Shown here in pieces: positions 8,054 through 16,620 of a stretch of 45,123 nucleotides of DNA. The notes below the pieces were generated by a model. That model searched no databases. It had not been told where the DNA came from and saw only the letters and a list, made by a program, of their open reading frames with translations. Position 1 is the stretch's first letter. Every line of letters begins with the position of its first letter. Made by a program: the position numbers and the translations under genes. Origin of the DNA: Okeania sp. SIO2B3 (lineage in GTDB: Bacteria > Cyanobacteriota > Cyanobacteriia > Cyanobacteriales > Microcoleaceae); contig NZ_JAAHGH010000027.1 of the NCBI RefSeq assembly GCF_010672525.1, positions 1 through 45,123 of the forward strand, read 5' to 3'.

Positions 8054-9037
8054 TCACATAGTTAGACAGTTTGTTAAGCCTTGTTGAATTATTAATGGAT
8101 TCAAATTTCGTCCAATCAATACTAACTGATTTGTCGGAGTGGTTGACCATTCCTCTACTTGCATATCATAGCGTTTACCGCTCAATTGAAATATATGTTT
8201 TGATTCACTTTCTTTGAACCAAAGAATTCCTTTTGCTCTAAATATATTCTCTGGTAATTCATCTAGAAAATTCTGTTGAAATTTGAGGGCAGAAAAAGGT
8301 CTTTTACTTTGGAATGAAATAGACGTAAAACCATCGTTTATTAGATGATCTTTAGGGATTTTTTGTAGTTCACGCTGATTATTATTTTCTAGAAGAGAAT
8401 AAGGCTGAAGTTTGGATAGATTTACATCTAGGATTAAGTATAATGGTATCTTGCTGTACTCACTTCTCAAAACCCGAGCTCCATTATTTACAGTTTTAAT
8501 ATAAGACTCTAAATAATCTACTCGATCTTGGGATACTAAATCTGTTTTATTGAGTAAAATAATGTCCCCATAAGCAATCTGTTTAAAAGCTGCTTCACTA
8601 TCAAAATGGTCTGGTGTAAAATTTTCACAATCCACTAAAGTCAGTACAGAATCTAAATAAGTTAAATCTTTTAACTCTGTACTCAAAAAAGTTAACATAA
8701 TTGGAAAGGGGTTTGCTAAACCAGTGGTTTCTATAATTAGATAATCAATTTTTTCATCCCGTTCTAAAATTTCGTAGACTGTATCTACTAATCCTTCGTT
8801 GATCGTACAACAAATACAACCATTGCTCAATTCTACCATATTGTCATTAATATCTATTAATAACTGACTATCTATATTAATGTCTCCAAATTCATTAACT
8901 AATACTGCAACTTTTAAGTTGTGCTTATTATACAAAATTTGATTGATTAGGGTTGTTTTTCCACTGCCTAGAAATCCAGTAATAATAGTAACTGGCATCC
9001 CTCTTTTAGGAATATCTAATTGTAGTGAATTATTCAT
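8054..9037 (-). CDS. COG0523 / CobW-family GTPase, probable zinc chaperone
   Basis: A 327-residue G3E P-loop GTPase. Walker A is GFLGSGKTT (residues 21-29), the metal-binding CxCC motif is GCICC (Cys74, Cys76, Cys77), and NKTD is the guanine-specificity motif. The C-terminal CobW_C domain ends in FRAKGILWF...YDMQVEEW. Family members deliver metals, chiefly zinc, to client proteins; cobalt for cobalamin is the other known role. No cobalamin genes are nearby, whereas folE, a zinc enzyme, is directly downstream and a Zur-type operator lies 227 bp upstream, so a zinc role is favoured. The ATG start gives a good fit to the family N-terminus. Confidence 0.92.
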   Translation of the reverse strand: MNNSLQLDIPKRGMPVTIITGFLGSGKTTLINQILYNKHNLKVAVLVNEFGDINIDSQLLIDINDNMVELSNGCICCTINEGLVDTVYEILERDEKIDYLIIETTGLANPFPIMLTFLSTELKDLTYLDSVLTLVDCENFTPDHFDSEAAFKQIAYGDIILLNKTDLVSQDRVDYLESYIKTVNNGARVLRSEYSKIPLYLILDVNLSKLQPYSLLENNNQRELQKIPKDHLINDGFTSISFQSKRPFSALKFQQNFLDELPENIFRAKGILWFKESESKHIFQLSGKRYDMQVEEWSTTPTNQLVLIGRNLNPLIIQQGLTNCLTM

Positions 9038-9263
9038 TATTACTAAATTTATTGACGAAGACAGCTACTCTTAAATCTTATTTATTTTGAAGAATGCTAT
9101 AGAGTGAGGTCATTTTGTCATTAACAAGAAAATCAGTCATAATGCTAATCAATTTTACTTGTTAAAATGAGTTACTGAGTAGCTGGGAAATTACTATTTC
9201 TAGTTTACTAAAGAGATTCTGTGGGCTGATTTCCTAGATTTATGGCCATTTTATTTACTAGGA

Positions 9264-9290
9264 TGATTATGATAATCATTATCATAATCA
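9264..9290. promoter_or_regulatory. Zur-type operator (27-nt perfect palindrome)
   Basis: Every base from 9264 to 9290 pairs around a central C. The core TGATAATCATTATCA (9270-9284) equals the 7-1-7 Zur/Fur-family consensus. It lies upstream of the COG0523-folE pair. Zur is favoured over Fur because both downstream genes are zinc-related. No other copy of the perfect core was noticed in the window. Confidence 0.75.
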
Positions 9291-9457
9291 AAATTATACA
9301 TCTAGTCAATGGAGATTTGGGAAAATCTTCATCAAAAGACTAACAAATGCCTCAATCTTATTTTTGAATTACTATTTTTCAATAATTGATAATTAATAAT
9401 TACCTCTCCCTAAAAGTAATTCCATTTCTCAAAAACTTTTCTACACTTTGTTGAACA

Positions 9458-9535
9458 GGGGACCCACCCGCGGGGCCCTCCCAACCCACCCGCGGGTCCC
9501 TCCCAGGAGGGGAGGGGAAGTAGGGGAGTGGGTAG
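9458..9535. repeat. GC-rich CCACCCGCGGG / CCCTCCC repeat block
   Basis: A sharply GC-rich patch in AT-rich DNA. It contains two ACCCACCCGCGGG copies and a CCCCTCCTGGGAGGGG-like palindrome shared with blocks near 11397-11450, 33607-33667, 33804-33835 and 41902-41955. It lies between the cytochrome gene and the zinc operator. ORFs across it are artefacts. Confidence 0.6.
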
Positions 9536-9590
9536 GGACGTTGCATAAGGGCGTCCGTACAGGGAGAAGCAAACATCAGAATAATTAACA

Positions 9591-9926
9591 TTAACGCCAA
9601 CCATTTTCTGCTTGCTTCAACACATAACCAGATACTGTTTCTATCTCTGTTTCAGTTAAACGGTCTTTGTAAGCAGACATATTATTTTTTCCATTCTTAA
9701 CTAGGAAAGCGATCGCCTCAACAGAATCTAATTTATTTCTTTTCAAAGTTCCTATTTTTAAGTTTTTCCACCATCTAACAATATTGCCTCCTTTAGCATG
9801 ACAACCAGCACAATTAATCTGAAAAATTTCTGCTCCTTTTGCTGTTTCTGCTGCTAATACAGTGGGCATTTCTATAAAGTTGATCAATGTGAATATTAAT
9901 AAGCAAACTATAATTATTTTTTTCAC
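9591..9926 (-). CDS. Cytochrome c6-like soluble c-type cytochrome
   Basis: A 111-residue precursor with a GTG start, set by AAGGAG 7 nt upstream. The signal peptide runs to about ALA (residue 26), which sends the mature protein to the thylakoid lumen or periplasm. Haem binds at CAGCH (Cys39, Cys42, His43), with Met83 in NNMSAY as likely sixth ligand. The fold ends in ETVSGYVLKQAENGW, as in cytochrome c6. The stretch NIVRWWKNLKIGTLKRNKLDS resembles the divergent c6B/c6C types more than classical PetJ, so electron donation to photosystem I is plausible but not certain. A decayed duplicate lies at 6269-6637. Confidence 0.88.
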   Translation of the reverse strand: MKKIIIVCLLIFTLINFIEMPTVLAAETAKGAEIFQINCAGCHAKGGNIVRWWKNLKIGTLKRNKLDSVEAIAFLVKNGKNNMSAYKDRLTETEIETVSGYVLKQAENGWR

Positions 9927-10137
9927 TTTTTTTCTCCTTAATTAATCTCAACTATGGCAGGGAAAAGTTGGAAAAACATTTCCTAGTCTAAGATTCATAA
10001 TCAGTAATTGTCCTGACCAATTCTTTCTCAGCTAGAATACATTCAAGAATTTAGAATTTAGAATTACCTATTCTTGAATTTTTTTCTTTTTTCTCCATGA
10101 ATGGAGAAGCTTCAAACCTTAATTATTTGGTAAAAAA

Positions 10138-10638
10138 TCACAAAAAATCAACTTCATCGAACAATTTTCGCCATTCTTTAACAGCAAAAATTGGTACGAC
10201 TAATTCTGCTGAATTTTCACCTTGCAAAGGTATATTAATTCGCAGTGGAGTATCAGAATTTAACTTTTTCATTACTTCCAAAAAGTCATATTCTCCAACA
10301 TTAGCAGGAAAAGAAGAATCAACTAAAATATCCTCTGCATTCCAGATATTACCAGTGCCAGTAGTAATTTGTAACTGTTGGGGATGAGCTAACTCAATAA
10401 TTCCAGGAAATCCTACCAATCGTAAATTTAAAGTTATTAGTTTACCATATTTTATCCTTTTATATAATACAATCTGCCATGCTCTATCTGAAAGGTCTCG
10501 CAAACTTTGTCGAGAACGATACATGATTTGTGTAGAAGATTCGGGATAAGTATGAATAGAAGCTAAAGCTGGTTGAGAATTACTAATAATCAAAAACAAA
10601 GATAATATTACTGTAAAAATCCAACGAAAATTAATCAT
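10138..10638 (-). CDS. DUF3122 domain exported protein
   Basis: A 166-residue protein with a clear signal peptide (FRWIFTVILSLFLIISNSQPALA, cleavage after ALA near residue 27). The body has the DUF3122 features I recognise: HTYPESSTQIMYRSRQSLRD and DRAWQIVLYKR, then a beta-rich domain with NLRLVGFPG. The function of the family is unknown; it is common in cyanobacteria and would act in the periplasm or lumen. It is 211 bp upstream of the cytochrome c6-like gene on the same strand, but spacing and intervening AT-rich sequence give no firm operon evidence. Confidence 0.75.
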   Translation of the reverse strand: MINFRWIFTVILSLFLIISNSQPALASIHTYPESSTQIMYRSRQSLRDLSDRAWQIVLYKRIKYGKLITLNLRLVGFPGIIELAHPQQLQITTGTGNIWNAEDILVDSSFPANVGEYDFLEVMKKLNSDTPLRINIPLQGENSAELVVPIFAVKEWRKLFDEVDFL

Positions 10639-11036
10639 ACTTTTATAGCGCTACGCCTTAGGTAATAGGGAATAGGGAATAGGGAAAAAACGAATATATA
10701 TAAATAAGATAACTGCTATATTCTATACTTTAAAGGAACACCTCAATTCTCACATCTGATTCCTGATGGCTATATCATAGGAAAAGCTAGTCATGCAATA
10801 TGAAATTAATCATATTATTAACCTGAAATCTTCAAAAATTAGCTTCATAAAGTTACAGCGTACTTCATATTAGTGAGGTACACCAGTCGCGGGCAAGATG
10901 CCCGCACTACAAATACTTTACCATTCATATTTGTACCTCATTTACCCTCAACCTGCTGTAATAGTTAACAGCTTTCAAAATATGTCAACTATTATTGAAT
11001 GGTAAGCATTTCCTGCGGAATTATTATGTTTAATTA

Positions 11037-11497
11037 GGGCTTGCTGATTAAATCTAAAAGTATTTACAGATAAAGGTTTTAGCCTTTTTGGGGCTTTTAA
11101 AAAGTTCCTGGTATTACGCCTAATACCAATTTGATAAATGTTTGTTACAAATGGTAGAAGGGGTAAATATTGAAAAAAAGGGAAAAAAGATAGGGATAAC
11201 TATCTTAAATGAACTGAAGCAGCTATTTTTAAGCATATCCTATCAATATCTACCTTTTTGTAGCATTCTTTTTTTAAATTGGTATAAAACCCTCAAAAAG
11301 TTAGTATTTTAGGCTCATAGTTGGGCAGAAAAATCCCAAATTGACAATTCTTACTCCTACCTCCTCTAAGTACCCATTTCTCCTGTCTGCTGTCTTCCCC
11401 TCCCAGGAGGGGAGGGGCTAGGGGTGGGTTGGGAGGGGTTAGGGGTGGGTTGTCTCCTGTCTCCTACCCTAACCCATAAGACTTTTTCAGCAAACCC
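11037..11497. mobile_element. MITE family A, copy 1 (with nested MITE B)
   Basis: Ends are GGGCTTGC and GCAAACCC, flanked by TAATTA at 11031-11036 and 11498-11503. Internal sequence matches copies at 22379-22649 and 33425-33714. A 161-bp MITE of family B interrupts it at 11124. The stop codon of the minus-strand gene at 11497-12276 is made of two duplicated target bases plus the terminal base of this element. Confidence 0.8.
11124..11284. mobile_element. MITE family B, nested in MITE A
   Basis: Ends TACCAATTT / AAATTGGTA, with TAA on both sides (11121-11123 and 11285-11287). Removing the element and one TAA gives 27 bp that align without gaps to the same place in MITE A copy 3 (near 33492-33518). 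That fixes both the ends and the 3-bp target duplication. Confidence 0.82.
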
Positions 11498-12276
11498 TAA
11501 TTAGCTAATACCCTTTGCTCTAATTGTACTTCAAAACGTTCTCCAGGTTGAGCCTCTATTACTTTTGTCTCCAAATTATTTTTGGTTAACTGAAGTTGTA
11601 TTTTTTCCACACTTCCCTCTGCTTTGAGTAAAGATATTAATAATCCTTGAAAATCTATATCGCCCCCTGCTGCTGTAGGTAACATTACTTGGGGTTTCAA
11701 CCATTGAGCTACTTGTAAAGCACTTTCATTTCCTTTAATTATCGGCCCGACTAACGGTAAATTCAAATTTATAATCGGGGTAATAACCACATCTATAGGA
11801 GCCAATTCTTTGATTTTTTCAGAATGGCTGCCATGTGGTTCATAGTAAATTGTATTGTCGGTCTTTAGGTCTTGAAAAATGTAACCGTTTTCTACCAGAG
11901 TTGGGCCAACGAGTGAACCAGGAACTGCTCTAATTTCAATACTATTGTCAAAAGAATATGTCTCATTATGGGCAAGTGTGACTATTTGAGAATAACCAAA
12001 CTCTTGTACTACTTTTGCTGCAGTGGGAGAAGCGACTACAGGAATATTTTTGTCTAACTGTTTTAGGGTCTGGGGATGAGCATGGTCTTCTAACCCTTGA
12101 GATAATACAATTAAATCTATATTTTCTGGTATGGCACGAGGAGTACGCCTCTCTCCTTTGAATAACCAAGGTAGATTACCGAAAACTAGGGGACCAACTA
12201 ACCAAGGGTCCAGCAGGAGTCGTTTACCTCCAATTTCAATTAACCAGGAATTACTATCTAACCAAGTCAGATGCAT
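11497..12276 (-). CDS. Metallo-beta-lactamase-fold protein (UlaG-like) lacking two His ligands
   Basis: A 259-residue MBL-fold protein: MHLTWLDSNSWLIEIGGKRLLLDPWLVG at its start, of which LLLDPW is the key strand, then VLSQGLEDHAHPQT, VVASPTAAKVV and a late YYEPHGSH. The usual HxHxDH metal motif reads QxLxDH here, so two zinc-binding histidines are missing while the Asp-His remain. I recall related cyanobacterial proteins with the same SQGLxDH, so this looks like a conserved variant and not fresh decay. Whether it binds one metal or none cannot be told. The stop codon lies in the end of a MITE, so a few terminal residues may differ from the ancestral protein. Confidence 0.8.
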   Translation of the reverse strand: MHLTWLDSNSWLIEIGGKRLLLDPWLVGPLVFGNLPWLFKGERRTPRAIPENIDLIVLSQGLEDHAHPQTLKQLDKNIPVVASPTAAKVVQEFGYSQIVTLAHNETYSFDNSIEIRAVPGSLVGPTLVENGYIFQDLKTDNTIYYEPHGSHSEKIKELAPIDVVITPIINLNLPLVGPIIKGNESALQVAQWLKPQVMLPTAAGGDIDFQGLLISLLKAEGSVEKIQLQLTKNNLETKVIEAQPGERFEVQLEQRVLAN

Positions 12277-13722
12277 AATATCTATAAAATTAAATTATCT
12301 TTCAATCATTATTGTAACAATTTATTACAATTGATGGGATACTGTCCATCGGCCATCAGTTTTTTCAGGTAATATCATGTTCGGATAATCAGTTATAAAA
12401 AACTCTCTGTCTTCTAACCTTGCTCTTTCCCTTCAGCATAGCTGCCCTCAGCATAGCTGCCTTCGGTCCACAGATATTATAAGTATTCAACCGAACATGA
12501 TATAAGGGGCGATCGCAGATGGCTGAGTAGAGACAAATTAATAATATGTTCGATAGTATTACTGTGTCTGTTTTAATTAAATTTGTTGGGTAAACAGTGT
12601 GAGTATCTTGCTCGCAAATTTCTTACTTCTTAAATTTATAGCTAAGAAAAAAATTGGTTAGGACTTATGCGAATGACAAATATTAGGCTAGAAAATGTTT
12701 TTCCAACTGTTCCATATTCCCTGTTGCCTACTATAGTTGTGATTAATGTCATGTCCGTTGGGGTGTGTTTGTGTAAACCCAAGGGTGAATATCTGGAAAT
12801 TTAAGTTTTTTTCTTGCTCTTAAGCATTCCTACTTCTTCTCTCTTCTCTCTTCCCTCTTCCCTCTTCCTTCTTCCTCACAGGAGTGCGCATTCCCGAAAA
12901 GGAGTCAGCATTCCCGAAAAGGAGTGCGCGTTCCGCAAGCGAGCTGTCGTCGTCGCGGGGTCTGACCGCTTGCGTCTGTCACCGACGCGGGGTCGCACCG
13001 CTTCTTCCTTACCGAATAATTAATAATTAATAATTAATAATTAAATAATTCTGCTTTAAAGCCTCCCCTTTTAAGGGGAAAAAGCGGTCGAGGGATGGCG
13101 AGGTCTCCTCGCCATATCCAATCGACCAAGAGAAGAAATAATATTTCCTTATATTCAATCAAGAGCGGTTTTAACCAGAGGTAATTATCCATTATCCATT
13201 ATCAATTAATGAACTTAGCTATAAAATACCGATGCTACCGGACATGATATAACTTTGAAAAGAATATCCTAAAAGTTTCTTGGTAAGTTTAAATTTTGTT
13301 TGTTTTTTTAAAGGTATTTTACTGATGGGAATTTAATATTAATATTCATTAACTTCATATCAGGAATATTAATATCATGCTACTTAGATATAACAAAAAA
13401 AGTGAATTTATATTTCCGATAACCTTCGTACAAAGCCTGCTTATATCTAAAGTTAAAGTTATCGATAGCAGTAATCTTGAGAGATAGGGGAAGAATATAT
13501 AGTAACTGCCATTATTACTCTTGACTTATGGAATATTTAAAACAATGGAATATCAATACTCAACCTTATTCCTTCTCTCTTAGATAAGTAAAGCGTTCTT
13601 CTTTCTTAACTTCTGCTATATATTCCATAAATAACTAAATTCGATCAGTAAATATAGGGAGTTTAAATCATTTTGTACATAACCAGACCAGTGGAGGAGC
13701 GAAAATTACCTGAGTTCTGAAT
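12277..13722. other. Long non-coding stretch rich in dispersed repeats
   Basis: No gene is supported. It holds an inverted pair of the ATCATGTTCGG/CCGAACATGAT repeat (12375 and 12491; further copies near 13237, 25113 and 38092), a pyrimidine-rich run (12835-12875), TAATAATTAA simple repeats (13014-13046) and a CCCCTTTTAAGGGG repeat (13065-13079) whose relatives are near 31402, 38200 and 43809. Confidence 0.6.
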
Positions 13723-13824
13723 TTAGCTTTGAGAATCTGCTTCAGAATTATATTTTACTTTTTCCCAGATAATAGTAGCTAGGAAACATAACATCATTAA
13801 GTAAAGTGGTACGCCTATCATCAT
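13723..13824 (-). CDS. Possible 33-residue single-span membrane protein
   Basis: Reads MMIGVPLYLMMLCFLATIIW then EKVKYNSEADSQS. It has AGGAG 7 nt before the ATG, one hydrophobic span over about residues 3-19 and a short charged tail. That form matches the many small membrane subunits of photosynthetic and respiratory complexes, but I do not recognise this one. It is isolated in a 1.8-kb gap, with the M23 peptidase downstream on the same strand. It could be chance. Confidence 0.35.
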   Translation of the reverse strand: MMIGVPLYLMMLCFLATIIWEKVKYNSEADSQS

Positions 13825-14111
13825 CTATACTCCTAATTTTTATTCTAGTTAGTGTGTTTTTTATTGTTTGGGAATAAATTATCAATTCATTTTTTAGAGG
13901 AAGTTTATTAAGCATTTCCTAAAAAAAATTAAAATACTCCTAATATTAATTATGACATAGTTTTATCTGATTGTCATCCGAATAGCCAAAATTGATATTT
14001 ACTGAAGAGAAATTTATTGACACATATAAAAGCAAAATCTAGATATACGTAGTTGAAATCTCAGTTGTCTGTATTCATAAGTAATTAAATTTTATTAGCG
14101 ATTATTTCTAG

Positions 14112-15029
14112 TCACTTAAACACTACTTCAATATAAGAATTAGGATTTTCGGCAACCCAACCAAAAGGAGAATTATATCTAATTTCAAAATGAAGATGAG
14201 CTTCTTCAAAATCAGGTTTTCCTGTCTGACCAACTGTACCTAAAAGTTCTGCCTGTGCAATTTTTTGACCAGTTTTAACATTGATAGAATCTAAATGGGC
14301 ATAACGAGTTTGTTTGCCAGCAGCGTGATTAATTACTACTAAATTGCCATAATTACCTTGTTTGCCGGCAAATGCTACTATCCCTTCTCCTACAGAAAAA
14401 ACTGATGTACCACTATTAGCAATTAAGTCTAAACCACTATGAAAAACTACTTGATTTTTAATCGGATGCAGTAACCAACCATAACCTAAAATCACCCTAG
14501 TTTCAAAAGGTAAAGGATAACCTTTTAATGAAGAAATTTGTGGGGGTGCTTTTTGCCCTGGAGACCAATTTACTCCTGGTAAAAAAACCACTTCTGGTGT
14601 CTGTTGTTCTGGTGTTTGTGGACAACCATTAACTTCATATAATGCGTCAGCACGGATATTATAATTTTCTGCAACATTTTTCCAAGTTGTGCCAGTAGGT
14701 ACTTTCACGGCGATCCCATTATAGGGAGGAATAATTATCTCAGTACCCACGGTTGGCGGACTTTTCTGTAGCACTCGATTAAATGCTAACAGGGTAGGAG
14801 GAATTAGGTTGTATTTTTGAGCAATAGTTTCAATGGTTTCTCCAGTAGTAATGGTATGACGTTGGAGACGAGATAAAGCTGGTGGAGGACAAACTTCTTT
14901 TGCTTCTTCTGAAATGGAAGGAGTAGGAATTTTCATAGGTCGAGATTGAGCATTTGCCTGCATTAATAAAAGTGGATTGATTAATGACAATAATGTAGTT
15001 AAAAGGTAAAGGTAGGATTGAGAATTCAT
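14112..15029 (-). CDS. LysM-M23 peptidoglycan endopeptidase, exported
   Basis: A 305-residue exported protein. The ATG at 15029 is preferred over an upstream TTG. A signal peptide runs to about QANAQS (residue 29). Two LysM-like repeats follow (about 58-103 with HTITTGETIETIAQKYNL, and 108-150), then an M23 domain with the zinc motifs HSGLD (His197, Asp201) and HLHFE (His278, His280). The likely role is cutting peptidoglycan cross-links during growth or division, or acting as an EnvC-type activator if inactive, but the zinc ligands are intact. There is no operon partner; it stands between repeat-filled gaps. Confidence 0.92.
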   Translation of the reverse strand: MNSQSYLYLLTTLLSLINPLLLMQANAQSRPMKIPTPSISEEAKEVCPPPALSRLQRHTITTGETIETIAQKYNLIPPTLLAFNRVLQKSPPTVGTEIIIPPYNGIAVKVPTGTTWKNVAENYNIRADALYEVNGCPQTPEQQTPEVVFLPGVNWSPGQKAPPQISSLKGYPLPFETRVILGYGWLLHPIKNQVVFHSGLDLIANSGTSVFSVGEGIVAFAGKQGNYGNLVVINHAAGKQTRYAHLDSINVKTGQKIAQAELLGTVGQTGKPDFEEAHLHFEIRYNSPFGWVAENPNSYIEVVFK

Positions 15030-15349
15030 AAGCAATATAAGTTAAAAAATAGTTATACCAATTCACTTTGGAGATGTCACAAATAGTTTCAAATCTTAGA
15101 TGTAAAATAATTTTTTGAAATTACTGTAATGTCAAAGTTTTGAGCCTGTAAAATCTTACTTTTGACTTTTGACTTTTGACTTTTGACTTCCGTGAAACGG
15201 TATTACCAGCTTGATAGTAGCGTTTTATTAGAGATTTTTCCGCTCGACAATTTTTGTCTGATGAAAAAACATTTGTGAGAAAAACATTTCCCTGTCTTGT
15301 GGTTCATCATCAACATTAAGTCCTAAAAAACTCGTTCCTTAATATAATC

Positions 15350-15440
15350 AGGACTTACGCATAAGGTACGAAAAATTAGGATTTGAGATTGCTTCCCTGT
15401 GGGTCGCAATGATGGAAATACGTTGTACTGCGTAAGTCCT
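15350..15440. mobile_element. MITE with AGGACTTACGCA ends
   Basis: AGGACTTACGCA at 15350-15361 is perfectly inverted at 15429-15440. Same end type as 6638-6733 but different interior. Target duplication is not clear. Confidence 0.65.
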
Positions 15441-15556
15441 AATAATATTCAATACTGAACTATCTATAGCGCTACTTCATTAATGGATAATTATTAATTA
15501 TTAATTATTCAGTAAATATGGCGCGGACATTCCTCTATTCCCTGTTCCCTATTCTT

Positions 15557-15734
15557 TATTCCCTTACAACTAAAATTTATTGTCAAGCGCCAAAAGACTT
15601 AGTGCTATAAGATTTTTGTGCAATAACTCCTACTATTGTGCAGATATTCCTCTATTCCCTTACAACTAAAATTTATTGTCAAGCGCCAAAAGACTTAATG
15701 CTATAAGATTTTTGTGCAATAACTCCTACTATTG
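15557..15734. repeat. 82-bp direct duplication of a gene's 3' end
   Basis: 15557-15638 and 15653-15734 match over 82 bp with one substitution, at an offset of 96 bp. The second copy contains the last codons of the methyltransferase gene; the first lies downstream of its stop. A 14-bp spacer separates them. Confidence 0.85.
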
Positions 15735-16500
15735 CGTGGTAAATTGCTTGTGTATTAGGGTCGTCTGCAAACAAACAATAGTTATCAACATCAGAGTAGC
15801 TTGCTTTACCAGTTGCAACATATTTTTCTGTAAGCTGCATTGCAGACATTTTCATCATTTTGGCTATTGCCGATCGCCCTGGAGAAATAGGAGCATCATT
15901 TTCTACAGATAACTTTTGCCAATCATACTTTTGCAATACCTCTGGTAACTTTGCTCCTAAAGCATAATCTGCTCCTCTATCTGCAAACATCTTTTCAATA
16001 GCAAGATTTACTTGCTTGACTGACTGACACATTTGACTATCTCCCGCAATAGCTTTAGCCGCAGAAAAATCTGGCTCTTCAATGACTAACCATCCACCGG
16101 GTTTGAGCAAATCTACCATTTTTGATAAGGCAAGTTGAAAATCTTGAATATGGATGAGAAGACAACGTGCATGAATTAAGTCAAAAGATTCACTTTCCAG
16201 TGCGAGATGGCAAAAGTCTGCTTCTAAAACTTCAATGTTAGATGATTGAATTTTTGCCAAAAAACGAGTATCTAGGTCAACTGCAACAACCTTTCCACTA
16301 TCTCCAACAACTGTTGCGAGCCATTTAGCGATCGCTCCTGCTCCTGCTCCTACTTCCAGACATTGCCATTTTTCTGTAATTCCAGTTGTTAAAATTCGTT
16401 CACGAGTTTTTGGGTCAAAAATTTGTTCGATCGCCTGCAGTCTTTCTAATTCTTTGAGATTTTGAGTATTGCTAAAAATATAGTCTGTAGACCCTGACAT
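15679..16500 (-). CDS. Class I SAM-dependent methyltransferase
   Basis: A 273-residue Rossmann-fold methyltransferase. Motif I is CLEVGAGAGAIAKWLA (about residue 47), motif II has VVAVDLD, the middle region has FDLIHARCLLIH, and post-I is LLKPGGWLVIEEPD. This pattern suits small-molecule methylation, but the substrate cannot be read from the sequence. It is divergent from the PNP-fold gene with 120 bp between the starts. The 3' end of the gene is duplicated downstream. Confidence 0.85.
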   Translation of the reverse strand: MSGSTDYIFSNTQNLKELERLQAIEQIFDPKTRERILTTGITEKWQCLEVGAGAGAIAKWLATVVGDSGKVVAVDLDTRFLAKIQSSNIEVLEADFCHLALESESFDLIHARCLLIHIQDFQLALSKMVDLLKPGGWLVIEEPDFSAAKAIAGDSQMCQSVKQVNLAIEKMFADRGADYALGAKLPEVLQKYDWQKLSVENDAPISPGRSAIAKMMKMSAMQLTEKYVATGKASYSDVDNYCLFADDPNTQAIYHAIVGVIAQKSYSIKSFGA

Positions 16501-16620
16501 CTATAAAAATACCCCCTTCTATCGCTGGCTAATTACTTATATTTCCAACAAAATATGAGGATATGCAAGTAAGATGTTCAAAAACTTAGAATTATTTAAA
16601 ACTCTTACCTATAAATTGAA

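Noticed and set aside
9400-9604. Two overlapping minus-strand ORFs of 64-66 codons
   Set aside because: Both run through the GC-rich CCCGCGGG repeat and overlap each other in different frames.
10097-10387. 96-codon plus-strand ORF
   Set aside because: Lies antisense within the DUF3122 gene, whose signal peptide and domain are clear.
12814-13023. 69-codon plus-strand ORF
   Set aside because: It is a translation of pyrimidine-rich and GC-rich repeats, with no motif, no ribosome binding site and low complexity.
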